Shown here piece after piece: positions 11,141 through 21,198 of a stretch of 64,000 bases of DNA. The stretch is from Capra hircus (Eukaryota; Chordata; Mammalia; Artiodactyla; Bovidae). The stretch lies in assembly GCF_001704415.2 (NCBI RefSeq), contig NC_030812.1, forward strand, positions 53,978,093 to 54,042,092, read 5' to 3'. The translations under genes and the position numbers were made by a program. Below the pieces are notes generated by a model. The model was not told the DNA's origin, made no database searches, and saw only the letters and a program-made list of their open reading frames with translations. Numbering within the stretch: position 1 is the stretch's first letter; the number at the start of each line of letters is the position of its first letter.

Positions 11141-13094
11141 AGAAGGGACACGAACAACTAAAAGACACTTGCCTATAGGATTCAAAGTCCTACAGCTCAT
11201 TCTTTCAAAGTAGTAAGCTAAAAAGTGTGGAAAAGTCAGGGATTTTTATTTCTTTATCCCAGTATCTTTTTAATGATTATATTTTTCACTTTTAGAAATA
11301 AGGTAAGCTTGACTCTCGTGCTGCTTAGGGTAGTTAAGCTTGTCTTTGCAGCAATGTCACCTCCATAACAACCTAAAGCCATCTCTTGACTTTTTTCTTG
11401 AAGACATGTCTTCAGGCAGGGAAAATGATTTGTGGTCTCTGGAGTCAACTGCAGAAGAATAGATTTCCATTACAATAGCCCTTTGACAAGTACAATGTGT
11501 TAATTTCACAAAACACAGTGCTGACATAAATGATCTGGTCTCAAGAGTCCTTTTAAATGGTAGTCTCTTGGTACTATACTGCTCAGAACACAAGGCTGGG
11601 AACAGAAAGACAACTCTGTGTAAAGAAAACTGAATGTACTCTTATGGCTAAAATCACCCACAACACGTTTTCTTATTTCTCAGAAAAGAAGAGAAAGCTA
11701 AGTGATGCATTTCCCATGCTAGTGATTGCTACCTTTGACATATTGCAAAAAATGTAAAATTTGATTGCTCTTACATTATGATAACAACACCTTACTACAC
11801 GGATAAGATAACCATTTAAAATTGTCTTATGATTCTCAGATTATACTGATGTTCTAATTAATCATATATAAAATTAATAGAAATTCCCTAGCTGTCTTAC
11901 ACCAATGATACAGTAAGTAGAAAATGTTAATCTTATGTGTATATTGTATGTCATATGAAAATATGTCATGAAAATCACATGGCAATCCTGTACAACTCTC
12001 ACAAATTTAAATACTAATAGCTAAGTTTCAGTCATCTGATGAAAGTTTTACAATGTGGCAAGTCAAGGTGGCCTAGAAAAACTGAAGAAATCACAATAAG
12101 TGATAGCAATAATTAAAGAGTTGAGAAATGGGAGAATTTGTTAAAAAGAAATTGTATTATTTAGGACAAGGAAGACAAGCCTGGAGAGTAATTTAATAAC
12201 TACATTTATAAAGCATTTGTATAGTCCCTCCCTGATAGGTATAATAACAGACAACATGTAAAGTACAAAATTATTTCCAGGTTTTGGAGCATATTCAAAC
12301 ATTTTTTTTCATTTAGCTCAGCTTAAAAGTTTGCACCGGAGAATGGAAGCAGGAATGCTGTTTTCTGCTTCAGTGGTATGACCCAAACTTTATGTGACTC
12401 TTTCAAATTAAATCCCTCTGCTGTTTCTAATCTGCATTTTAGTGACTCGTTTACTTTATGGAAGATTCTACCAATGACTTTAATATGGGCAATGTTCTCT
12501 AAGCCAGTTTGTAATGAGATGTCTATGGAAGCAGCATGCCTTTCAAGCTGCTTTCTTGCATTATGGGTGCATCTTCGACTTGTTTCCAATTTACTATTGA
12601 ATGTCAGAAGATAAAGGACCTTGGTATCCTAGTAACAGGTGGGTTTTTCTTTTCATCCATTAGTCTTCAGAGGTTTACTCTGGAATGCAGCCCAAAGCAT
12701 TAAGTCAAATTGACTCTGGCTTGTATGAAGAGCAGCATGGTGGGGGATAAACAGAACATCTTTAAGAGTGTGTGTGAACCTGCATATGCGTGTTACCAGG
12801 GAAAGGGCAATAAACATCAGTATCTGTTTTTTTAAAAAAACATTGAAGCAGATAGAGTTTCACAGTGACTATACAAAGCTTTCAGTCATTCTTATGTTTA
12901 TTTCTAATTGTTGCATCGATGCCTCCTAAAATAGTGAACCAGAGGTTTGACACATTTCTTTATTGTTTCATCATCAGATTCACCAAAGAAGCAGTTGAAA
13001 ATTTCCAGTTGTCTTCTGTTTATTCGCAATTGTCACTACCTCCCCTGCAGATTCCACTCTAAAGGTTTCAAAAATCATTTTCTACACTATATTT
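11141..13094. other. Unique sequence; one unplaced open frame
   Basis: Nearly 2 kb with no repeat I recognise. The minus strand holds an 88-codon open frame at 12323-12589 with balanced composition and an acceptor-like site upstream. It could be a chance ORF, a degraded retrocopy or a terminal exon. Confidence 0.35.
12323..12589 (-). other. Unplaced 88-codon open frame, uncertain
   Basis: From a methionine at 12587-12589 to a TAA near 12323 the frame reads 88 codons rich in K, E, L and S, with few low-complexity runs. The open frame extends a few codons further upstream to a CAATAG-type splice acceptor behind a pyrimidine-rich stretch near 12600-12620. I do not recognise the family. Frames this long also arise by chance in a window of this size, so the call is weak. 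Confidence 0.15.
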
Positions 13095-13319
13095 GGTGGC
13101 TGCGCAGTGCAGGAGGGCTGAGAGGAGCTACTCCACGTTCAAGGTCAGGAGGGGCGGCGGTGACGAGATACCCCTCATCCAAGGTAAGAGAAACCAAAGT
13201 AAGACGGTAGGTGTTGCGAGAGGGCATCAAAGGGCAGACACACTGAAACCATAATCACAGAAAACTAGTCAGTCTAATCACACGGACCACAGCCTTGTCT
13301 AACTCAATGAAACTAAGCC

Positions 13320-13649
13320 ATGCCGTGTGGGACCACCCAAGATGAGAGGGTCATGGTGGAGAGGTCTGACAGAATGTGGTCCACTGGAGAAGGGAATGGC
13401 AAACCACTTCAGTATTCTTGCCTTGAGAACCCCATGAACAGTATGAAAAAGCAAAATGATAGGATACTGAAAGAGAAACTCCCCGGGTCAGTAGGTGCCC
13501 AATATGCTACCGGAGATCAGTGGAGAAATAACTCCAGAAAGGATGAAGGGATGGAGCCAAAGAAAAAACAATACCCAGTTGTGGATGTGACTGGTGATAG
13601 AAGCAAGGTCCAATGCTGTAAAGAGCAATATTGCATAGGAACCTGGAAT
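13320..13649 (+). pseudogene. BovB leader/endonuclease start, cut by LTR
   Basis: The frame opens with ATG at 13320 and runs to the first endonuclease strand, ending in GTWNV at about 13649. Here the LTR target site interrupts it. The open frame continues a few codons into the LTR and stops near 13688. The segment 13381-13440 is clearly related to the BOV-A SINE body, which shows where that SINE took part of its sequence. Confidence 0.85.
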
Positions 13650-13655
13650 GTTTGG

Positions 13656-15244
13656 TGCCGGGGTCCAGCCCTGGTGGATCCAGGGTGATTCGAAGGTGGG
13701 GACGGAGTCGGCGTCTTTGGAAAAATACATATTTATTTACAGATATAGAGAGATTAGAAAAGGATAGTGTAGTAGGAAGATTAGTGGAGAAAAAGAGGCT
13801 GAATAACTTGGATTACGCAGAATAGCATCCATGCTCCAGATGGGAATTCAGCCAGAAAAACGGGAGCAAGAAAGAAGCGACATGGGGGAATCAGTCTTTC
13901 CGGAAACTGATCCGATTTCTTTATTTTTGGGTTTGCTTATATACCTTTTGTTACACATAGGGATGAATACAGAGTCACGCAGGAGTCAGCAGTCCTGACC
14001 TTTATCAAAATCAGGTGCTTCACATAAATGTATAAAAAAAAGGTACATCATCTTCTGGCCATGAGTGAGACCTGCTGACATTTTATGATCCTTTCTTTCT
14101 GATAACGAAAAAACTAATTTCTTCCAAGGGTGTTTTTTCTTAAACCAGGCACCACCCTCCAAATAAAGTTACATTCCTATAGGGTGAGGGTGTAGTGAGT
14201 TACAATCGAGAAAGGAATTTATTTAACCCAAGGTTAACAGGATTAATCTTAAATGTTAATACTTATTTCTCCTATATGCTAGTTATATCCATTATAAGGG
14301 TAGGAAACATGGAGATTTAACAGTAAACATCAGCCCAACAAATGAAAATCCTTTCACCAATGTTCCCCTTAAGATCTATTTAGTCTTAAGATAGTGATAA
14401 AGTTACATTTTTACATAACAAGGACACAGTGATTTATAACAAAGTACAGTGATCTATTACAGAAGAGAAAATCTAGTATTGCTAACATCAAAAACTACTG
14501 TATTTCCTTTTCTATATTCCAAATTCATTGATTAATATATTCCCAGGTGCTTAAGGATATGGAGGCCTGGCAGCAATCATTGACTCAAGAAGAAGAAAAA
14601 GCCCTATGCTAATTAAGACTCTCAAAATACTCCAAAACTCTCTGTGCTGTTTATGGTTAAGAGGTAGTAAACAATCATGTGGCAGGAGTATGGATAATGC
14701 TGTCACACAAGCTAGTCTGTCAGCAGAGAGGTTTGACCTGAGACATCCTTGTCCCACCCAGAGTAGGGAATTAGCAGCAATTATTGACACAACAAATGAA
14801 GAACCCTTCACCAATATAATTCCTAACCAACCCATTATACTAATAATTTCTAACTCCCCAAAAGAATTTGCCTTTAGTAAGTCTAAAACATCTCGTGCCT
14901 CTCAGATTGGGAGGCTGTAAACAATCACATGTGGTTGGACGAACCTATACAGGCGGGCTAGATAACCTTCAGAGCAATCTGTAAGCTGAAACACTCTTGT
15001 CACGCCCAAGAATTTTTATTGCCTTGGAGCTGCGCGTTTACTCCTTCTCGGAGAGAAACGGTTATGGGGGAGAGCCCCCCGTAAAGTCAGAGGTGTAGGT
15101 GAGAGCATAAAACAGACTCTGGTTTTGGGGCTAGATGCTCGGGAACAGGGGGTTTCCTGAGGCTTGATCACACCTTTGCATATGCCAAGCCTCCTTCCTC
15201 ATGACCTTTGCCATGGGCGGAGTTCCTCACGCTGGCTCCCGGCA
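13656..15244 (-). mobile_element. Solo ERV LTR (class II type) inside BovB
   Basis: The 1589 bp element starts TGCCGGG and ends CCCGGCA, a perfect 7 bp terminal inverted repeat of TG...CA type. It is flanked by GTTTGG at 13650-13655 and 15245-15250. A 6 bp target duplication is typical of ERV2/ERVK-like integrases. No internal proviral sequence is present, so internal recombination between the two LTRs left a solo LTR. I infer minus orientation from AATAAA near the right-hand end when read on that strand (complement at 13732-13737). Orientation is less certain than the boundaries. Confidence 0.9.
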
Positions 15245-15253
15245 GTTTGGTCC

Positions 15254-15955
15254 ATGAACCAAGGCAAATTGGAAGTGGTCAAACAGGAGATGGCAAGAGT
15301 GAATGTCGACATTCGAGAAATCAGCGAACTAAGATGGACTGGAATGGGTGAATTTAACTCAGATAACCATTATATCTACTACTGTGGGCAGGAATCCCTT
15401 AGAAGAAATGGAGTAGCCATCATGGTCAACAAAAGAGTCTGAAATGCAGTACTTGGATGCAATCTCAAAAATGACAGAATGATCTCTGTTCGTTTCCAAG
15501 GCAAACCATTCAATATCACAGTAATCCAAGTCTATGTCCCAACCAGTAATGCTGAAGAAGCTGACGTTGAACGGTTCTATGAAGACCTCCAAGACCTTTT
15601 AGAACTAACACCCAAAAAGATGTCCTTTTCATTACAGGGGACTGGAATGCAAAAGTAGGAAGTCAAGAAACACCTGGAGTAACGCAAATTTGGCCTTGGA
15701 ATACGGAATGAAGCAGTGCAAAGGCTACTAGAGTTTTGCCAAGAGAACGCACTGGTCATAGCAAACACCCTCTTCCAACAACACAAGAGAGGACTCTACA
15801 CATGGACATCACCAGATGTTCAACACCAAATTCAGATTGATTATATTCTTTGCAGCCAAAAATGGAGAAGCTCTGAACAGCAGCCGAAACAAGACCAGGA
15901 GCTGACTGTGGCTCAGATCATGAACTCTTTATTGCCAATTCAGACTTAAATAGAA
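15254..15955 (+). pseudogene. BovB AP-type endonuclease domain relic
   Basis: From MNQGKLE at 15254 the domain reads through ISELRWTG (catalytic Glu region), GDWN at 15637-15648 and SDH (catalytic Asp-His) at 15913-15921. This is the order of the DNase-I-like nuclease used by RTE LINEs for target-primed insertion. A TGA at about 15440 replaces an Arg codon (CGA to TGA). A frameshift follows near 15615-15625, so no active enzyme can result. The open frame extends upstream into the LTR (ATG at 15164), a chance chimera. Confidence 0.9.
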
Positions 15956-15983
15956 GAAAGTAGGGAAAACCACTAGACCATTC

Positions 15984-18040
15984 ATGTATGGCCTTAATCA
16001 AATCCCTTATGATTATACAGTGGAACTGAAAAACATATTTAAGGGCCTAGATCTGATAGATAGAGTGCCTGATGAACTATGGACTGAGGTTCGTGACGTT
16101 GTACAGGAGACAGCGATCAGGATCATCCCCATGGAAAAGAAATTCAAAAAAGCAAAATGGTTGTCTGAGGAGGCCTTACAAATAGCTGTGAAAAGAAGAG
16201 ATACGAAAAGCAAAAGGAGAAAAGGAAAGATATAAGCATCTGAATGTAGAGTTCCAAAGAATAGCAAGAAGAGATAAGAAAGCCTTCCTCAGCAATCAAT
16301 GCAAATAAATAGAGGAGAACAACAGAATGGGAAAGGCTAGAGATCTCTTCAAGAAAATTAGATACCAAGGGAACATTTCATGCAAAGTTGAGCTTGATAA
16401 AGGACAGAAATGGTATGGACCTAACAGAAGCAGAAGATATTAAGAAGAGGTGGCAAGAATACACAGAAGAACTGTACAAAAAAAGATCTTCATGACCCAG
16501 ATAATCACGATGGTGTGATCACTCACCTAGAGACAGACATCCTGGAATTTGAAGTCAAGTGGGCCTTAGGAAGCATCACTACGAACAAAGCTAATGGAGG
16601 TGATGGAATTCCAGTTCAGCTATTTCAAATCCTGAAAGATGATGCTGTGCAAGTGCTGCACTCAATCTGCCAGCAAATTTGGAAAACTCAACAGTAGCCA
16701 CAGGACTGGAAAGGTCAGTTTTCATTCCAATCCCAAAAAGAGGCAGTGCCAAAGAATGCTCAAACTACCGCACAATTGCACTCATCTCACATGCTAGTAA
16801 AGTAATGCTCAAAATTCTCCAAGCCAGGCTTCAGCAATACGTGAACTGTGAACTTCCTGATGTTCAAGCTGGTTTTAGAAAAGGCAGAAGAACCAGAGAT
16901 CAAATTGCCAACATCCACTGGATCATTGAAAAAGCAAGAGAGTTCCAGAAAAACATCTATGTCTGGTTTATTGACTATGCCAAAGCCTTTGACTGTGTAG
17001 ATCACAACACACTGTGGAAAATTCTGAAAGAGATGGGAATACCAGACCACCTGACCTGCCTCTTGAGAAACCTATACGCAGGTCAGTAAGCACCAGTTAG
17101 AACTGGACATGGAACAATGGACTGGTTCTAAATAGGAAAAGGAGTATGTCAAGGCTGTATATTGTCATCTTGCTTATTTAACTTATATGCAGAGTACATC
17201 ATGAGAAATGCTGGGCTGGAAGAAGCACAAGATGGAATCAAGATTGCGGGGAGAAATATTAATAACCTCAGATATGCAGATGACACCACCCTTATGGCAG
17301 AAAGTGAAGAGGAACTAAAAAGCCTCTAGATGAGAGTGAAAGAGGAGAGTGAAAAAGTTGGCTTAAAGCTCAACATTCAGAAAACGAAGATTATGGCATC
17401 TGGTCCCATCACTTCATGGGAAATAGACAGGGAAACAGTGGAAACAGTGTCAGACTTTATTGTTTTGGGCTCCAAAATCACTGCAGATGGTGACTGCAGC
17501 CATGAAATTAAAAGACGCTTACTCCTTGGAAGGAAAGTTATGACCAACCTAGATAGCATATTCAAAAGCAGAGACATGACTTTGCCAACAAAGGTCTGTC
17601 TAGTCAAGGCTATGGTTTTTCCAGTGGTCATGTATGGATGTGAGAGTTGGAATATGAAGAAAGCTGAGCGCTGAAGAATTGATGCTTTTGAACTGTGGTG
17701 TTGGAGAAGACTCTTGAGAGTCCCTTGGACTGCAAGGAGATCCAACCAGACCATTCTAGAGGAGATCAGTCCTGTGTGTTCTTTGGAAGGAATGATGCTA
17801 AAGCTGAACTCCAGTACTTTGGCCACCATGCAAAGAGCTGACTCATTGGAAAACACTCTGATGCTGGGAGGGATTGAGGGCAGGAGGAGAAGGGGACGAT
17901 CAAAGATGAGATGGCTGGATGGCATCACTGACTTGATGGATGTGAGTCTGAGTGAACTCCAGGAGCTGGTGATGGACAGGGAGGCCTGGCGTGCTTCAAT
18001 TCATGGGGTCGCAAAGAGTCGGACACAACTGAGCAACTGA
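15984..18040 (+). pseudogene. BovB reverse transcriptase relic
   Basis: Open pieces at 15984-16235, 16515-16697, 16679-17089, 17330-17674 and 17714-18040 follow one another along the RTE reverse transcriptase. Motif A (FIDYAKAFD) lies near 16970-16995 and YADD at 17273-17284. The C-terminal region ends near 18040. A TAG at 16695-16697 replaces the Trp of the QQWPQD segment, and a frameshift follows. The copy is inactive. Confidence 0.9.
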
Positions 18041-18055
18041 ACTGAACTGAACTGA

Positions 18056-18782
18056 TACTTTAACTTCTGGAACTTAGGAAACTTTTATGAAGCTTCTTTA
18101 AGGGAGGAACTTCACACGTATTTCTAACAAGATGTCTTCGGCAATTTCTTTCCTCTATGAAAATTTTTCTGCAATGTATTTTTCCACTCGTTTTTCTTCA
18201 CATAGTTTACCTTGTCCAATTTTGCTATTCAGAAATGTGTGATCTCTGATTCTTTTTCATATTAAGAGGGCATATCAAAAGATTTCCAATCTCTGACAAC
18301 AATTTATTTTGCAACTGCTGGAGCAAAAAGAATTCATATAGATTGTTTACATGACAGCATAATCATACCAATCTAAAAGCTGAAGTAGTTCCAAAGAATG
18401 TTACACCTCTATGTACTTGATGGTTTGCATTGTATTTTTCCATAATATATACTTTAGCTTTGCAGGAAGTTTGTTTCATCTCAGGAAATGAGACATCTTT
18501 GTGTTATTTAAATGGATGACCTGTTCAGTTTATTTGAAGAGATATTTTATATAACCTGAAAGAAAAGAAAAAGCTGGAATGGATAATTTAACATTTCATC
18601 AACTTGGAACAGAAATATTTTTGTCTTTTCTTTCAGGAAGAATGGCGGATGGAAGTGAGTACTTTAAGGTTGAATGTATAAAATTTGGATAGTAAATAAA
18701 CAGTTCTCTGTATGTCCAACATGTCATCCCCAATTACAAAAAAATAATGGAGGTAGAGACAATGCCAGTATTCATGGAGATG
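18056..18782. other. Unique sequence with a microexon-like site
   Basis: No repeat recognised. At 18620-18660 a pyrimidine tract plus AG is followed after 18 bases by GTGAGT. See findings. Confidence 0.35.
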
Positions 18783-19054
18783 ATTTTGTTGTTTCATCAC
18801 TAAGTTGTGTCCGACTCGTTGCCACGCCGTGGACTGTAGTACACCAGGCTTCCCTGTTCTTTACTACTTCAGGAGTTTGCTCAAACTTATGTCCATTGAG
18901 TCAGTGATGCCATTCAACAATCTCATCCTCTGTCACCCCCTTCTCCTCCTGCCCTGAATCTTTTCCAGCATGAGTCTTTATCAATGAATTAGTTCTTTGC
19001 ATCAGGTGGCCAAAATACTGGAGCTTCAACTTCAGCATCAGTCCTTCCAATGAT
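18783..19054 (-). mobile_element. BovB LINE 3' fragment
   Basis: A reverse-oriented C-terminal region (TTTGCATCAGGTGGCCAAAA, CTGGAGCTTCAACTTCAGCA). The tail end has lost the ACTGA array, and the copy is more diverged than its neighbours. Confidence 0.85.
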
Positions 19055-19412
19055 TATAAGTTTTAAGAAACTGAACTTTTTGGAACCTTGACTAGCAAGC
19101 TGAAATTGACCATAATCAGGTGCCTCTGTGAGCCCTCAGAATGCTTCACCAAATAAATAAATAGACCACCTCTGTTTTCAAACAAAGAAGCAGGTATAAA
19201 AACAAGAAAATGAAAAACAAATATTTTGTAATTTTGGAGTTTTCAAATGAATTTTTCCTTTTGATGCAATTTAATCATTTCTTCAAATGAGTAATTTACT
19301 AAAAGACAGATAATCAGTTTTAAAACAAAACTGACATCCAAAATTTGCCATGAGACTTAAAAAGAAGCTCCAGAAAGCTTGCTTTGCCTTTAATGGTTCT
19401 GTTGGTTTCTTG

Positions 19413-19635
19413 GGCGGTGGAGGGGAGTGAAAGTGATAGTCGCTCAGCTGTGTCTGACTCTTTGGGACCCCATGGATGTAGCCTGCTAGACTCCTCTGTC
19501 CATGGAATTCTCCAGGCAAAAATACTATAATAGGTGGATATTCCCTACTCCAGGAGGTTTTCCCAGCCAGTGATCAAACCCAGGTTTCCTGTATTGCAAG
19601 CAGATTCTTTACTGTCTGAGCCACCAGGGAAGCCC
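19413..19635 (-). mobile_element. Bov-tA SINE with 15 bp target duplication
   Basis: A complete minus-strand copy. Flanks TCTGTTGGTTTCTTG (19398-19412) and TCTGTTGGTTCCTTG (19636-19650) differ at one base, so both ends are certain. Confidence 0.95.
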
Positions 19636-19650
19636 TCTGTTGGTTCCTTG

Positions 19651-19912
19651 CTGCTGCTGCTAAATCACTTCAGTCGTGTCCAACTCTGTGCACCCCCATA
19701 GACGGCAGCCCACCAGGCTCCCCCGTCCCTGGGATTCTCCAGGCAAGAACACTGGAGTGGGTTGCCATCTCCTTCTCTAATGCATGAAAGTGAAAAGTGA
19801 AAGGGAAATCGCTCAGTCGTGTCCGACTCTTCATGACCCCATGGACTGCAGCCTACCAGGCTCCTCCGTCCATGGGGTTTTCCAGGCAAGAGTACTGGAG
19901 TGGGCTGCCATC
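19651..19912 (-). mobile_element. BOV-A2 dimeric SINE
   Basis: Two BOV-A monomers are joined by the linker ATGCATGAAAGTGAAAAGTG, preceded by a CTG-repeat start. It directly abuts the right target repeat of the neighbouring Bov-tA. Confidence 0.93.
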
Positions 19913-20449
19913 CTTAGTTGCTTCCAAATGGACACCAACCATGAGGAGCTTAAATGATCTCAAGGATGCATTTACTGTGTTGTCTAATTATATCGGACTT
20001 ACTTGAACATAGTTTTCAATCTATTTCTGCCTTCTTCCAGAGGAGTGGATATATAATATGATTATGTCTAAATTTTAAAGGTGGAAAATAGTACACAAAA
20101 AAAACTAAGAAAATAATGTTAAGTTAGCTTCTGTGTCTTACTGTGTTAGGTGTGAATCTGTTACAATCAAAAGTTTTCATAAAAATTTTATGTTATAGTC
20201 TTGATCTCTCTGAGCCTACTTTTTTAGTCTAAATGGAAATTATTTCAAGTCTTGATTAGAAATAGATTTAACATTTTTGACAAGAATGTAAAATCCTTGT
20301 GCTTCAATTTGCATCATATCAGAGGCCTTAAATGTCTGGTGGTTCTACTTTTAGTGATGCTGAAATTGATCAGTGATTTCAAGTGGTGACCATCTGGTCT
20401 CTCCTTTGTAACACTGCATATCAATCTTTGATTTAAGGCCCATTTAATT
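19913..20449. other. No gene or named repeat recognised
   Basis: AT-rich sequence, nothing recognised. Confidence 0.4.
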
Positions 20450-20618
20450 AGTCGTCCAGTTGTGCCTGACTCTTTGTGGCCCCACAGGCTGTAGACTGCC
20501 AGGCTCCTCTGTCCATGGAATTCTCCAGGTAAGAATAGTGGAGTGGAGAGCCATTCCCTTCTCCAACCTTCCCCAGGGAGATAGAAACTGGCTCTCCTGC
20601 ACTGTGAGGAGATTCTGA
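20450..20618 (-). mobile_element. Bov-tA SINE, head lost
   Basis: A BOV-A body complement with a diverged remainder. The sequence stops before the usual GAGCCACCAGGGAAG end. Confidence 0.8.
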
Positions 20619-20639
20619 AAATGGTAATTTTCTAATTAT

Positions 20640-20924
20640 TTTAAATTTTTTATTGTGGTAAAAGACACATAATAGAAAACATACTCTTTTAACCATATTT
20701 AACTGTATATTTCTGTGGCACTAAGTACATTCATATTGCCGTGCAAATGTCACCATCAACCATTTCCTGAATTTTTCACCTTCCCAAACTGAAACTCTGC
20801 CCCGTTAAACACTAATTCCCCATTCCCCCTCTTCATTACCCTGGCATCTTCCAATGTACTTTCTGACCTTATGAATTTGACTATTCTAGTTACCTCATAT
20901 AAGTGGAATCAGTGTTTATCTGAA
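20640..20924 (-). mobile_element. Old L1 (L1M-type) 3' end
   Basis: TTGTGGTAAAAGACACATAA, CCAAACTGAAACTCTGCCCC and GACTATTCTAGTTACCTCAT follow a eutherian-wide L1 3' end in reverse orientation. No coding capacity. Confidence 0.75.
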
Positions 20925-20989
20925 CCTAATGTATATTGGCATGCATTTTTAAGGTTAACTTACTATATGGCCTACAAACAAATTGTACT

Positions 20990-21198
20990 TTCTTTTTTTC
21001 TCCTGTGCTTTACAGCATGTTCTCAGTTATCTATTTTATACACAGTAGCGTGTATATGTCGATCCCAGTCTCCCAGCTTATCCCATCCCCCTTCTCTCCT
21101 TGGTGTCCATACCTTTGTTCTCTACATCTGTGTCTCTATTTCTGCTTTGCAAATAGGTTCATATGTACAATTTTTCTAGATTCCATATATATGAGATA
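20990..21198 (-). mobile_element. L1 LINE 3' UTR fragment
   Basis: Reverse complement of the same type of L1 3' UTR as the copy at 3249-3821, including CATCTGTGTCTCTATTTCTG and TCTAGATTCCATATATATG. Confidence 0.75.

Larger units (their letters stand above)
13095..18055 (+). mobile_element. Nearly full-length BovB LINE split by a solo LTR
   Basis: Removing the LTR (13656-15244) and one target repeat leaves about 3.4 kb. The copy has the GC-richer 5' region (TGGTGGCTGCGCAGTGCAGG), a leader with an open frame from 13320, the AP-type endonuclease, the reverse transcriptase and the C-terminal region. The (ACTGA)n tail ends at about 18055. All domains are present in order, but stops and frameshifts break the ORF in many places. 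No clear target-site duplication for the BovB itself was found. Confidence 0.95.

Noticed and set aside
17377..17928. A 183-codon minus-strand frame
   Set aside because: Antisense of the BovB RT/C-terminal region at 15984-18040. Similar antisense frames recur at every BovB copy.
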